Below, one piece after another: positions 1 through 10,049 of a stretch of 64,000 bases of DNA (positions are counted from its first letter, which is position 1; every line of letters begins with the position of its first letter). Below the pieces are notes generated by a model that worked only from the letters and a program-made list of their open reading frames with translations, was not told where the DNA came from and searched no databases. The DNA comes from Saprospiraceae bacterium. GTDB taxonomy: Bacteria > Bacteroidota > Bacteroidia > Chitinophagales > Saprospiraceae. Location of the stretch: the NCBI GenBank assembly GCA_016715405.1, contig JADKAE010000004.1, positions 62,001 to 126,000 of the forward strand, read 5' to 3'. The translations under genes were made by a program, and so were the position numbers.

Positions 1-269
1 AATTCCATCTCGGCGAAATTATCAGGATTGGCAATGCCGAAAATTATCAGCCCGTATACCCCGCCGTGCGTGCATTGAGCGAGCAGGATATGTTGCTTGT
101 AAAACAAGTGCTGGGACGCTACCAGTCTTTCCCCAATGAAGCCCACAAACAAGCCCTCGATACGTTGACCGCCAAACTCGCCGCCTCGCTGCAATTGCCG
201 CAGGCGCCCCGCAACCAGGTGGAGTTTCTTAAAACACTATTGCGCGATTATATCGTGCTCACGCGATAA
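1..269 (+). CDS. C-terminal part of an RDD-like family protein (5' end cut by window)
   Basis: An open frame runs from the window edge to a stop at 267-269, giving about 88 residues of a protein whose start lies outside. The tail contains EQDMLLVKQVLGRY and ends in FLKTLLRDYIVLTR. From memory this resembles the cytoplasmic tail of Bacteroidota RDD-family membrane proteins (acidic-DM-IKQ-L-Y pattern, then a basic end). No membrane segment is visible in this part, so the family call is tentative. The stop is 6 bp before the rlmD start, so the two genes are probably co-transcribed. Confidence 0.5.
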   Translation, partial: FHLGEIIRIGNAENYQPVYPAVRALSEQDMLLVKQVLGRYQSFPNEAHKQALDTLTAKLAASLQLPQAPRNQVEFLKTLLRDYIVLTR

Positions 270-275
270 CCAATT

Positions 276-1706
276 ATGGCAAAAGATAAAAAACAACCAC
301 TAATACTGCCGGCTGTAGAAATGACCGGCATTGCCGACAAAGGGTTGTGTGTAGGCCGCCACGAGGAGGGTAGGGTGGTTTTTGTGGAAAATGCAGCTCC
401 CGGCGATATCGCTGATGTGCGGGTTTATAAGCGCACTTCGGGGTATTATCTGGCTAGTCCGGTAACCTTTCATCGCTATTCCCCCGATCGTGTGGCGCCT
501 TTCTGTACGCATTTTGGGGTTTGCGGAGGCTGCAAGTGGCAGCACCTGAGCTACGAGGCCCAGTTGCGCCATAAAACGCAAGTCGTATACGACGCCATGC
601 AGCGTATCGGCAAAGTAGAAGTGGGTGAATGGCTACCCATCCTGGGCGCCGGTTCCGATACTTTTTACCGCAATAAGCTCGAGTTTACTTTTTCGAATAA
701 AAGATGGCTGACAGTCGAAGAGCTGGAAGAAGGCCTTCAAAAAGACGCAGACGTACTGGGCTTTCACCGCCCCGGCGCTTTCGACAAAGCGATAGACATT
801 GAAAAATGCTGGCTACAACCCGACCCTTCCAACGCATTGCGCAACGGCCTGAAAGCTATAGCCCTGGCACAGGGACTGTCTTTTTGACCTCAAAACCAGC
901 ACGGACTGCTTCGCACCCTCATGTTGCGAATTACGACCCTCGGCGAAGTAATGGCACTGGTTAGTTTTGGCGAAAGCCAACCAAAAAAGATAAAAACCTT
1001 GCTGGAGGAGGTCATGCGGCAATTCCCCCAGATCACCACGCTATGCTATTGTATCAACACAAAAAGCAACGATACCATATACGATCTCGACATAGTAGTA
1101 TACCACGGCAAAGGATACGTAGAAGAGCTGCTGGGAGAGGTGCGGTTTCGCATCGGGCCCAACTCTTTTTTTCAAACCAACACCGTGCAGGCTACCCGAC
1201 TCTATGATGTAGTGGTCGACTTTGCCCAATTGCAGGGGCATGAAAACGTGTACGACCTGTATACCGGCATCGGGAGTATAGCCCTATACGTTGCCCGGCG
1301 ATGCCGCCGGGTGGTGGGCATTGAAGAAATTGCCGCCGCTATCGACGATGCCCGCGAAAATGCAGAATTAAACGGCATAAACAACGCCCAATTTTACGCC
1401 GGCGACGTTCGGCATATGCTAACCCAGGAATTCGCCGAACAACACGGCCGCCCCGACCTGCTGATTACCGACCCGCCCAGAGCGGGTATGCACCCCGATG
1501 TAGTGCGCATGTTGCTGCAACTCGAATCTCCTCGTATCGTGTATGTAAGTTGCAACCCCTCCACGCAGGCCCGTGATTTGCTCCTGCTCAGCGAAAAATA
1601 TGAGGTAGTCAAAGTGCAACCCGTAGATATGTTTCCCCATACCCATCACATGGAAAGCGTGGCTTTGCTGCAACTGAAAAAAAATGTAACTTTACCCATC
1701 ACATGA
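276..1706 (+). CDS. rlmD: RlmD-type 23S rRNA (uracil-C5) methyltransferase, frame broken once or twice
   Basis: SAM-dependent RNA m5U methyltransferase of the RumA/RlmD family, expected to methylate U1939 of 23S rRNA. The N-terminal part shows a TRAM-like beta domain and the iron-sulfur cysteines CGVCGGCKWQ near residues 80-90. The C-terminal part shows the SAM motif YDLYTGIGSIALY, then ITDPPRAGMHPDVV and the catalytic cysteine loop YVSCNPSTQARDL. The frame stops at 885-887 and resumes in the same frame. Removing one T in the run near 880 and adding one C near 895 restores FDLKTQHGLLRTLM, so I treat the break as paired homopolymer errors. The stop overlaps the next gene by 4 bp (ATGA). Confidence 0.88.
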
Positions 1707-2047
1707 CGAGCGAAGAGGTACCATACACCCAGGTAAAAACGGTATTGCAGCCTTTTATTCCTGCATTGGGGCAAGCCGCCGATGTAATTCTCGATCAGGA
1801 GGTTTCTGCTTACCCGGTTTTTATAGTACATCAGGCTATACTAAGCATGGGCATTCCGCTTATAGAAAACGCGGCGGAAAGCGAGTGGTCGGTCAATGCG
1901 TCTACCCTAGAAGAGTTAGTCACCAAGCAAATTGTCCAGGAAGACAAATTGGATGTATTCAGGCAGGTATATAAAGATCCCCGCACCTTTTTGTGTTTAT
2001 TGGTGATTGAGGATTCCAGCGCTAATTTTGTATTTCTACCCCGGTAA
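1703..2047 (+). CDS. Conserved hypothetical protein coupled to rlmD
   Basis: A 114-residue soluble protein without signal peptide or membrane segment. Its start overlaps the rlmD stop (ATGA), which indicates translational coupling. The composition is acidic with alternating hydrophobic stretches near residues 35-50 and 98-112, suggesting a small alpha/beta fold. I do not recognise a catalytic motif. Its position suggests a shared transcript with rlmD, not necessarily a shared function. Confidence 0.7.
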   Translation: MTSEEVPYTQVKTVLQPFIPALGQAADVILDQEVSAYPVFIVHQAILSMGIPLIENAAESEWSVNASTLEELVTKQIVQEDKLDVFRQVYKDPRTFLCLLVIEDSSANFVFLPR

Positions 2048-2050
2048 AAG

Positions 2051-2120
2051 TAGTGAACTGTGAACAGTGAACAGTGAACTGCTCCCTGATCTGTTCACTG
2101 TTCACTGTTCACTGTTCACA
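2051..2120. repeat. Period-7 inverted repeat (TTCACTG family)
   Basis: The left arm is built of GTGAACA-like heptamers (about four copies) and the right arm of the complementary TTCACTG heptamers (four copies), with a short central loop near 2081-2090. The arms would form a hairpin of nearly 30 bp. It lies between the 1703-2047 gene and the hybrid kinase and ends one base before the kinase ATG. It belongs to the same class as the repeats at 8.7, 11.0, 12.7, 59.7 and 62.3 kb. Confidence 0.85.
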
Positions 2121-2121
2121 G

Positions 2122-4068
2122 ATGATATACAAGCCACATTCCGGATTAGAAGATTTTTCGCGGGTATTACTCATAGAAGATGATACGAGTTATGCCAGGC
2201 TGGTGGAACTCATGTTAAATGAATCCGAATTATTTCGTTGTGAAGTGGTAAATTGTACTACGCTCGAAGCCGGCATGGCAACCCTGGAAACTGACGACAA
2301 TTTTGCGGCAGTATTGCTCGATCTTTCCTTGCCCGACAGTACCGGTTTTTCCACACTGGAATCGCTATTAACCCGGTTTCCCAATCAAAACATCATTGTA
2401 CTCACGGGCCTTGATGACGAAGCGATCGGCGTAAGTGCCGTGAAAGCGGGCGCACAGGATTTTTTGATAAAAAGAACCGGCATTCTCGATGGCCATCTAC
2501 TGGTAAAAACGCTTCGCTTTTCAAAAGAACGCAAACAGATTATCAGCAGGCTCGAAGAAGCCCAACGCGCAGCCCGGCTCGGCCACTGGGAGTGCAGGCC
2601 CGATCGCCATTTTTTCTTTGCCTCTGATGAAGTATACCGAATTTTCGACCTTGACCCCTCGCTTACTACGTATTCGTGCGATGACCTGCTTTTGCCCGAA
2701 TGCCCCCTCAACCCATTGCTGATCTTGCAATGGAAAATTACCCCCCCGCAGGAGCGCAGCGAGGAATTGCGCGTCAGGCTTTCCAGTGATGAAATACTCA
2801 CTGTGCTGCTTACCTGTAAAGCCCATCAGGATGTAGATGGGGGGGTGTATTATCGCGGCATCGTGCAGGATATTACCCAGCAGAAACAAGCGGAAGAACT
2901 GCGCAAAGCTCGCGACCTGGCCGAGCATACAGCCAAAGTGCGCGAAAAAGTAATAGCTAGTGTGAGCCATGAGATGAGGACCCCGATGAATGCTATCATG
3001 GGGTTTAGTAGCCTGCTGCTGCAAACTCCCCTGCAACCCGAACAAACAAGATACGTAACATCCATTCTACAGTCGTCGGAGCTTTTGCTCGATATTATCA
3101 ATGATATTTTGCAAGTCTCGGCACTTCAACACGGCCACTTGAGTTTAAAAAGCGACGTTTTTGAATTAAGGCCTCTGCTGCAGCAATTGCATAGCGTGAT
3201 GCATTTTCGCGCCATGGAAAAATCGCTAAGCCTTGAGATTTCCTGCCACGACGATGTACCCGACAAGTTGGTGGGCGATCCGCAACGCCTCAGCCAGGTG
3301 TTGTTCAACCTGGTGGGCAATGCCCTCAAATTTACGGATAAGGGAGGGGTGAAAGTCACAGTAACCCTTGAAGCGCATAGCGAAAGGCAGGTGGTACTCC
3401 ATTTTGCCGTAAAGGATTCCGGCATTGGCATCCCCAAAGAAGAACTGGAAGCTATTTTTGAGGCTTTTACACGCATCACAGACAAAGACCGCTTTTATGA
3501 AGGCATCGGCCTGGGTTTATCTATTGCGCGAATGCTGGTAGAAGAATACGGCGGCCGGCTTTGGGCAGAAAGCGAGGTCGGCGCCGGCTCTGTTTTTCAT
3601 GTGCATTGGCCTTTACTTATGGCCGCCGCTACCCCTGCCGAGCAATCGCCGCTTGTCAACGATTCGTTGTACGCGATTGAGCCTGCGCGTATTCTGCTGG
3701 TGGAAGACCACCAACTCAACCAATTGGTAGTAAAACATTTGCTGGAAAAAAAATGGCCGCAACTCACCGTGGAAGTCGCTAATCATGGCGATGAAGCCAT
3801 CCAAATGATGGATCAACGCGACTACGCCCTGATCTTGATGGACCTCCAGATGCCTGTGCGCGACGGATATGAAACTACGACTTATATTCGACAGCACCTG
3901 ACTGCTCCAAAGTCGCGTGTACCTATTTTAGCTATGACAGCGCACATTCAATCTACTGTACAAGAGAATTGCCGGAATGTTGGAATCAACGACTTCATTA
4001 TGAAACCTTTTGAACAGGATCAATTGTTTCGTATTATCCACCACTATTTGTCATCCCCTCATTTATGA
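2122..4068 (+). CDS. Hybrid sensor histidine kinase with N- and C-terminal receiver domains
   Basis: Cytosolic multi-step phosphorelay kinase of about 648 residues; no membrane segment is seen. Order of domains: receiver (VLLIEDD, phospho-acceptor Asp in LLDLSLPDS), PAS-like segment (GHWECRPDRHFFF), HisKA with H-box ASVSHEMRTPMNAI, HATPase_c with N-box NLVGNALKFT and G-boxes DSGIGIP and GIGLGLSIA, then a second receiver (ILLVEDH, Asp in LILMDLQMP). The ATG at 2122 is chosen because upstream codons lie inside the hairpin repeat. The stop overlaps the next gene, an Hpt protein, which is the natural phosphotransfer partner. Confidence 0.93.
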   Translation: MIYKPHSGLEDFSRVLLIEDDTSYARLVELMLNESELFRCEVVNCTTLEAGMATLETDDNFAAVLLDLSLPDSTGFSTLESLLTRFPNQNIIVLTGLDDEAIGVSAVKAGAQDFLIKRTGILDGHLLVKTLRFSKERKQIISRLEEAQRAARLGHWECRPDRHFFFASDEVYRIFDLDPSLTTYSCDDLLLPECPLNPLLILQWKITPPQERSEELRVRLSSDEILTVLLTCKAHQDVDGGVYYRGIVQDITQQKQAEELRKARDLAEHTAKVREKVIASVSHEMRTPMNAIMGFSSLLLQTPLQPEQTRYVTSILQSSELLLDIINDILQVSALQHGHLSLKSDVFELRPLLQQLHSVMHFRAMEKSLSLEISCHDDVPDKLVGDPQRLSQVLFNLVGNALKFTDKGGVKVTVTLEAHSERQVVLHFAVKDSGIGIPKEELEAIFEAFTRITDKDRFYEGIGLGLSIARMLVEEYGGRLWAESEVGAGSVFHVHWPLLMAAATPAEQSPLVNDSLYAIEPARILLVEDHQLNQLVVKHLLEKKWPQLTVEVANHGDEAIQMMDQRDYALILMDLQMPVRDGYETTTYIRQHLTAPKSRVPILAMTAHIQSTVQENCRNVGINDFIMKPFEQDQLFRIIHHYLSSPHL

Positions 4069-4421
4069 CTTATCAAAATATTAATTTGTCGTACCTCAAT
4101 AAAATGGCAGGCGACGATGTCGAGATGCAGCGGACACTGCTGATCATGTTGTTCGAAGAATTGAGCGCTGCTATACCTCAAATGCAGCGCTATCTTGAAA
4201 AAGAGCAGTGGGACGAGCTCAAATCGGCAGCTCATAAAATGAAATCTACGCTTTCATTTACAGGCAATGCCGTCATGCAGGAAGCCAATATGGCCCTGTG
4301 GCAGCGCCTATCAGACGGCATATATTCCCCGCCGTTGTCTCCTCTGCTGCAAGTGCTGAGCCAAACCGGCCCCAAAGTGATTGAAGAACTCCAGCAAGCT
4401 TCTGCTGAGCTTGCAGGCTAA
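4065..4421 (+). CDS. Hpt-domain phosphotransfer protein
   Basis: A 118-residue four-helix protein with the phospho-acceptor motif AAHKMKSTLSFTG near residue 62, typical of histidine phosphotransfer (Hpt) domains. The gene overlaps the hybrid kinase stop by 4 bp. It should take phosphate from the C-terminal receiver of that kinase and pass it to an unlinked response regulator. Confidence 0.85.
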   Translation: MTYQNINLSYLNKMAGDDVEMQRTLLIMLFEELSAAIPQMQRYLEKEQWDELKSAAHKMKSTLSFTGNAVMQEANMALWQRLSDGIYSPPLSPLLQVLSQTGPKVIEELQQASAELAG

Positions 4422-4456
4422 GTTATGTATCTTCGCCCTGTTTAATGTGAATTGCC

Positions 4457-5321
4457 ATGAAAGGAATCATTCTCGCCGGGGTCTGGGTACCCGCTTGTAC
4501 CCCCTCACGCTTGCCGTGAGCAAACAACTTATGCCGGTATACGATAAACCGATGATTTATTACCCCCTGTCAACGCTCATGTCGGCGGGCATTCGCGATA
4601 TCTTGTTTATTTCAACCCCACAAGACCTGCCCAATTTCCAAAAATTATTGGGTGATGGCAGTCAAATCGGGTGCCACTTTTCTTACGTTCCGCAATACGA
4701 ACCCAATGGCCTTGCACAGGCTTTTGTCCTGGGAGAATCTTTTATCGGCGGCGACCCGCTGCGCTCATCCTCGGCGACAATATCTTTTACGGCGCAGGCC
4801 TCAATGAGCAATTGCGCGAAAGCGTAGACCCGGAGGGCGGCGTAATCTTTGCTTACTGGGTGGCCGACCCCGAGCGCTACGGCGTAGTAGAGTTCGACAA
4901 TCATTTAAAGGCGGTTTCTATTGAAGAAAAACCCGAATACCCCAAATCGCATTATGCCGTGCCGGGCTTGTATTTTTACGACAATGAGGTGGTCGCAATC
5001 GCCAAATCGCTCCGGCCCAGCGCCCGCGGCGAATACGAAATTACCGATGTGAACCGCATTTATCTCGAACAAAGTAAACTAAAAGTGCAGGTACTGGGCC
5101 GTGGCGTGGCCTGGCTCGACACCGGCACCCATAAGTCACTCATGCAAGCCGGCCAGTTTATTGAAGTAATAGAAGACCGGCAAGGCCTGAAAATAGGTTG
5201 CATTGAAGAAATAGCCTACGAAATGGGCTTTATCGATGCCGGGCAACTTGAAAAGCTGGCCCACCGCTATCTGAAAAGCGGATATGGGGAATATTTGCTC
5301 AAACTTTTGGAGGAACGATAG
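4457..5321 (+). CDS. rfbA: Glucose-1-phosphate thymidylyltransferase, frameshifted
   Basis: RmlA/RfbA makes dTDP-glucose from glucose-1-phosphate and dTTP, the first step of dTDP-rhamnose supply. The start MKGIILAG runs into a broken GGSGTRL nucleotide-binding loop (a G run near 4480 and a short shift near 4490), then SKQLMPVYDKPMIYYP. A further shift near 4760 separates this from LILGDNIFYGAGL, EEKPEYPKSHYAVPGLYFYD and GVAWLDTGTH. Repairing these gives the usual length near 288 residues. No other rml genes are adjacent, which is unusual but not rare. Confidence 0.9.
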
Positions 5322-5326
5322 AAAAA

Positions 5327-5352
5327 GGGCAGTCGCCTGGGAGGCGACCACC
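5327..5352 (+). terminator. Hairpin after rfbA
   Basis: The arms GTCGCCT and AGGCGAC pair around a short GGG-type loop just after the rfbA stop. No strong T run follows, so it may be a weak terminator or a simple stem-loop. The stretch to 5534 holds nothing else I can recognise. Confidence 0.4.
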
Positions 5353-5534
5353 CCTCGTCCTAGTCGCAAAAGCCAATTGTTAAAATAGCGGATATGCTAT
5401 TCGTTGTTTCCGGACGATTTCCTGCCATTAACCGAAGCAGGTACTATCCGCAATTTTGCGCCTGGCTTTCACCTAAAAAAAAGATCAGCTTTACTGAATC
5501 GTTACTTTGATTTAACTGCGTGTGTTACTATTTA

Positions 5535-5945
5535 TCATAGATCCACGTCCACGGGATTTTCGATGTCTTTTTCGTATTTTTCTTTCCAGTAGGCTTCCGA
5601 AGCGCCTCCTTTCCGGTTTTGTTCTGCCAGCGTCCATCCGTCGGTTGCGGTGGTTTGAATCCATAAATTCCCCGAACGCCGGAACACTTGCGCGTTTAAT
5701 CCGAATACCTCCTCGAATCGCTGTTCGAGCTTCGCTACAGTCATATCTTCTACAATCTGCAACTCGCCCTCGTTGTGTATCGTTCTGATTTCGCCTATGG
5801 TCTTGTCACTGGTCAAGAGCGCACGTTTAGGCGACCCCTTTCCTTCGTCGTGGTGCTTACTGTAAAATTCGAGCTTGAGGTAGGCATACATTCGGCTGAA
5901 TTCTACTTGTATTTCCCGGAGTCTTTTTTGGTCTGTTATAAACAT
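5535..5945 (-). CDS. Hypothetical protein, acidic C-terminal tail
   Basis: A protein of about 136 residues if the ATG at 5945 (MFITDQKRL) is used; a longer start is possible but adds an unlikely leader. No signal peptide is seen. The sequence is charged, with LREIQVEFSRMYAYLKLEF and a C-terminal EAYWKEKYEKDIENPVDVD tail. I do not recognise a family. It is transcribed away from the 6107 gene. Confidence 0.6.
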   Translation of the reverse strand: MFITDQKRLREIQVEFSRMYAYLKLEFYSKHHDEGKGSPKRALLTSDKTIGEIRTIHNEGELQIVEDMTVAKLEQRFEEVFGLNAQVFRRSGNLWIQTTATDGWTLAEQNRKGGASEAYWKEKYEKDIENPVDVDL

Positions 5946-6106
5946 GGCTCTTGCAGTTAGCATAACTTCTAACCAAAGTTAGCCGGATTCCCTACCCGGG
6001 CTAATGACCCCTATCATACGGGCTAATGATTTTTATCAACAAAAAAGTTGCAAATAAAAAACAAAATGTTTATTATTGTAGCGATTTTTGTTTTAAATGA
6101 TCAGGC

Positions 6107-6841
6107 ATGGAAAAAGAAACTACTACAACTATTGCCGGGCGTTATGTGCGCAACTATTGGTTTAAGGCGGGAGTAGCGCTCCTTCTGGTTTTTATTGTTT
6201 TAAAAAAAGACCTGAGCTTTAATATAAAGCTGAATTCAACGAAAGGGGAACCCGCGCCACCTGCCGAACCCACCCGTAAGGAGGGCAAAAGAACGACGGA
6301 ACGCCTTACAGAGGCACTCCCCGCAAGCGCCTCTGCACAGGAATCTGCCACAGACCTGCTCAATCTGACCAGCCTGTTGGGTTCCCGAAAACCCAAAGCA
6401 GAAGACGCGCTGAATGCTATCCCGGCTTCAGAGATTCAGGCTTATATTCAGCGCTTTTCCAAAGTGGCGCGTACAGAAGCCCGCAAATATGACATCCCCG
6501 CGGCTGTCATCATGGGCAACGCATTATTGCATAGTGCAGCTGGGTCGAGCGATGCAGCGCGAAAGGGCAATAGCCACTTCCGAATACCCTGTACCAGCGA
6601 TTGGCTGGGCAATAGCGGGCAATATGAAGGGCAGTGCTACCGGCATTATGAAAATGCCTGGACCAGCTTTCGCGACCACAGCCTGTACCTAACTACCGGG
6701 ACTATCGGAAAAAAGATCGCCAAGATGCGCCCTGCTACATATAGTGATTGGGCGCTGGCACTGGAGCAGGCGGGTTTTACTTCCGAAAAAGACTTTGGGG
6801 AGCAACTGATTCGCGTGATCGAGAAATATCATCTGGAGTAA
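6107..6841 (+). CDS. Glucosaminidase-family (FlgJ-like) peptidoglycan hydrolase, membrane anchored
   Basis: A 244-residue protein with one N-terminal membrane segment (residues about 19-32, VALLLVFIVL), a low-complexity linker to residue about 95, and a C-terminal GH73-like domain. The pattern YDIPAAVIMGNALLHSAAG corresponds to the region of the catalytic Glu in mannosyl-glycoprotein endo-beta-N-acetylglucosaminidase domains, and FRDHSLYL and YSDWALALEQAGF are typical. The usual catalytic Glu seems to be replaced here (GNALLHSAAG against the common QAxLESGWG), so it may bind without cutting. A possible promoter (TTG at 6048, TATTATTG at 6071) lies upstream. Confidence 0.75.
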   Translation: MEKETTTTIAGRYVRNYWFKAGVALLLVFIVLKKDLSFNIKLNSTKGEPAPPAEPTRKEGKRTTERLTEALPASASAQESATDLLNLTSLLGSRKPKAEDALNAIPASEIQAYIQRFSKVARTEARKYDIPAAVIMGNALLHSAAGSSDAARKGNSHFRIPCTSDWLGNSGQYEGQCYRHYENAWTSFRDHSLYLTTGTIGKKIAKMRPATYSDWALALEQAGFTSEKDFGEQLIRVIEKYHLE

Positions 6842-6851
6842 TCAATGGAGA

Positions 6852-7356
6852 CTACTCGGCGCCTTCGCGTTTCATTTTGTAGTAGTGCACACCGGCGCCA
6901 TACACCCAGCCTGTTCTGCCCTTGCGGGTCCTTATTTTGACGTAGGCTTCTTTGACTTTTACTTTGCCGATGCTGAATTCGTAAAGTGAATCGGTTCGTT
7001 CATTCAGAAAAAACACTTCGTCATATAGTGCCAGGCGATCCAGCACCTGGCCTTTCAGTCCGGGTGTCGAACGCACGTTGAGGCCGTCGATGGTTACGTA
7101 CAAAGTGGAGTATTGCGGGCGGGAGGGTTCTGCCTGAACAGGCGTGGGAGCAGCAACAGTGTCTTTTTACGGCGGCCTTATCGCCCACCGATGTGGCATA
7201 ATCCAAACTATCCTGTATTTCCTGGGCGGCCTTGTCTTCGTATTTGCTGCGTGAGCGGCTGCATTTGGAAACTGACCATACGATGAAAGCCAGGAAAAAC
7301 ATCCCGATCAGGATAAATTCCAGCCGGGATAAGACGGGGGTTTTATTTTCACTCAT
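6852..7356 (-). CDS. SH3-domain protein with one membrane segment, frameshifted
   Basis: The start MSENKTPVLSRLEFILIG leads into one membrane helix (residues about 12-28), a charged linker, and then in another frame the SH3b core VTIDGLNVRSTPGLKG with DEVFFLNERT and GRTGWVYGAG. A single indel near 7150 joins the two parts. SH3b domains usually bind cell-wall peptides, so a periplasmic or wall-associated role is likely. The gene converges on the glucosaminidase gene, which supports a cell-wall theme. Confidence 0.78.
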
Positions 7357-7404
7357 AACTTGATAAAAAAATGTGGGTTAGAGAATACCATCGGGATAGC
7401 CGGG

Positions 7405-8720
7405 TTATTGCGCTTTTATTGTCCGGTTCCAGCGCTCTTTGCCGTTAGTGTCATATAAGCGGATGATAACCTCGCGGGCTTTTCGCGGCCCGCTAAATTC
7501 CATGGTGCCGAAGTTGCGTTCCGTCAAAAGCGTACCTTCCACGCGCAGCGGATTTTTCATCGTTTACTTGCCTGGCAAATCCGAGGTCGGGAGAAACGGT
7601 CAGGTCGTACAGCGTATTTCCTTTGGCGTTGGTGTATTGGCACAATTCGGTATGATGGCGGTCACCCGTCACAAAAATGACGTTTTTTGATGTCTTCTTC
7701 TTCTATGCGTTTGAGCAGGTATTCGCGTTCAGCGGCATGGCGGCTGGCGTAGTTTTCGAATACCGCTGCGGGGTTGAGCACCTGTCCGCCGATGGCAATG
7801 ATTTTAAATGCCGCCCGGCTATAAGTGAGGGCATCGATGAGCCATTCAAGTTGTTCTTTTCCCAGCATGGTGGCCTCGGTGGTTTTCCTGTTGTCGGGGC
7901 TGCGGTAGTAGCGGTTGTCGAGCAGGAAGAAATCTACGTCGGCCCATTGAAATTGCGAAGCCGTGCCCGGCATTCCATCGATACCATAAGAAGGATTGGC
8001 CCAAAAAAGCTTAAACGCTTCGAGCGCCCAGTTTTTGTGCACAAAACTCCGGTCGGAGTTATCGGGGCCGAAATCGTGGTCATCCCAGATGGCGTAGTGA
8101 TGCGTAGACGCCAGCAGCGGCTGCAACTCGGGCAGCGAACGGGTATGGGTATTTCGGCGCAGGATACCCGAGCGCGAATTCCAGTCCACTTCTCTCAAAT
8201 ACGTATTGTCACCCAACCACAGCATCATATCGGGTTTGAGACTATGGATGGATTGAAAGATGTGGTATTCGCCGCCGTAAGGTGTGCCGGGGCGGTCGTA
8301 GGGATCTTCGTTGATAAAAGCGCAGCTGCCCAGCGCCATTTTAAAAGGCGGTGGGTCGGTGCGCCACTGCCACAATACCTGTGTTTGAAATTCGGCAGGG
8401 TAGCTCAGCGCAATGGGCTGGTTGTCGATATATAAGCGATAACCGTATTTTTTGCCGGGAGTGACTTGTTCGGCTATCATATGAGCCGTACAGGCATAAT
8501 TGGTTTGCGTCCGCACGCGATTGGTGAGAAATGTGTCGCGGGGGTTAGCCAAATCCCAATAGGCAATTTGCACATTGGCAGTTTCTGTGGTTTGCACCCA
8601 AAGCGCTACCTCGCGCATATCGGAGTAACCTACCATCGGCCCCGATTTCAATTGGGGCGCCTGTGCAAATAAGTGGCATATTGCCAGGCCGGCAGCCAGG
8701 GTTAGCAAGTGTTTTTTCAT
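7405..8720 (-). CDS. PhoD-like metallophosphatase (secreted), frameshifted near 3' end
   Basis: Alkaline phosphatase D-like phosphoesterase of about 439 residues with a signal peptide (MKKHLLTLAAGLAICHLFAQ). The metal and active-site motifs are GSCAF, WLGDNTYLREVDW, YAIWDDHDFGPDNSD and, after a frame break near 7680, VTGDRHHTEL. A second break near 7565 leads to a C-terminal beta segment ending RWNRTIKAQ. It should release phosphate or act on phosphodiesters in the periplasm. A 148-bp period-7 repeat lies upstream. Confidence 0.85.
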
Positions 8721-8731
8721 AATGATGTTAT

Positions 8732-8879
8732 CCGTTGTCGGTTGTGGGTTGTCGGTTCTCTGTTATCTGTTCTCTGTTCTCTGTTCTTCTCTGTTCTCTG
8801 TTCTCTGTTCTCTGTTCAAGTTTAAATAGCAAATATAATGAACGGACAACGGAGAACAGATAACAGAAAACTGACAACT
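8732..8879. repeat. Period-7 inverted repeat (TTCTCTG / TTGTCGG families)
   Basis: Tandem heptamers of TTCTCTG type, with some GTTGTCG units, fill 8732-8817. Complementary but degenerate units (GACAACGGAGAACAGATAAC type) follow at 8842-8879, so the element can fold into a long imperfect hairpin. It lies between the PhoD start and the 3' end of the sulfur-amino-acid gene. Confidence 0.85.
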
Positions 8880-8883
8880 GAAT

Positions 8884-10027
8884 TTACAAGTGCACAAAAG
8901 CCTGTTCCAGGTCTTCGATGAGGTCTTCTACGTCTTCAACACCCACACTGAGGCGGATGAGCGAGTCGGTAAGTCCTACTTTCAGTCGTTCTTCGCGGGG
9001 GATAGAAGCGTGGGTCATCGTTGCGGGGTGGCCGATGAGCGATTCTACGCCGCCCAGTGATTCTGCAAGGGTAAACAAGCGAGTACCGCTTAATACCTTA
9101 ATTGCGTCTTCGAAATTGTCTTTCTGCAAGTCGAAAGATACCATAGCGCCATAAGCGCGCATTTGGCGGCCTGCCAGTTCGTGCTGCGGATGGCTTTTTA
9201 GTCCGGGATAGTATACTTTGCTCACTTTGGGGTGGCTGTCGAGAAACTTGGCGATCTTCTTGGCGTTTTTGCAGGCTCTTTCCACCCTGAGGTGCAGGGT
9301 TTTAATACCGCGCAAAACCAAAAAGCAATCCTGGGGCCCTGGTACGGCGCCGACGGCATTTTGCAAGAAGTACAACTGCTGGGCTAAGGTTTCATCCTTA
9401 ACGACCACTGCGCCGTGTACTACATCGGAGTGCCCGCCGAGGTATTTGGTAGCCGAGTGTAGCACCAGGTCAGCCCCCAGATCGAGCGGTGTTTGCAGAT
9501 AGGAGAAGCAAAAGTATTATCGACGCAGGTAAGAATGCCGTGTGCTTTAGCCAGTGCGCACATTGCGCTGATATCGACAATATTGAGCATGGGGTTGGTG
9601 GGGGTCTCAATCCAAAGCAACTTGGTGTGCTTATTGATTTTCTTCACCACATTTTCGGGGTCGCGCATATCGACAAAATGCGATTTGATGCCGTAGCGTT
9701 CGTGTACTTTAGTGAGCTGGCGATACGACCCGCCGTAGAGGTCATTGGTAGCAATGACTTCATCGCCGGGATAAAAAGCGTCAGGACGGTATCCATGGCT
9801 GCGAGTCCACTGCTGAAACAAACGCCGAAATTGCCGTTTTCGAGGGCTGCCAGGTTATCCTGCAGCGCTTTACGCGTAGGGTTTTGCGTGCGTGCGTATT
9901 CGTAGCCTTTGTGTTTGCCGGGCGCTTCCTGTGCGTAGGTCGATGTTTGGTAGATGGGGGTCATGACAGCCCCGGTTTCGGGGTCGGGCTCTATGCCTGC
10001 ATGGATTACTTTTGTGCCAAATTTCAT
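8884..10027 (-). CDS. Cystathionine gamma-synthase/lyase-type PLP enzyme, frameshifted
   Basis: Cys/Met-metabolism PLP-dependent enzyme, cytosolic, about 380 residues once two indels (near 9500 and 9790) are repaired. Starting at MKFGTKVIHAGIEPD, it shows YQTSTYAQ, YEYARTQNPTRKAL, the cofactor-binding DLYGGSYR, WIETPTNPML, VDNTFASP and the PLP lysine in SATKYLGGHSDV. Later motifs are SLGGVESLIGHPATMTHA and LIRLSVGVED. Sequence alone does not separate gamma-synthase from gamma-lyase. Many Bacteroidota use such an enzyme in methionine or cysteine supply. Confidence 0.9.
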
Positions 10028-10049
10028 AATTAACAACTTATAGTGGTTC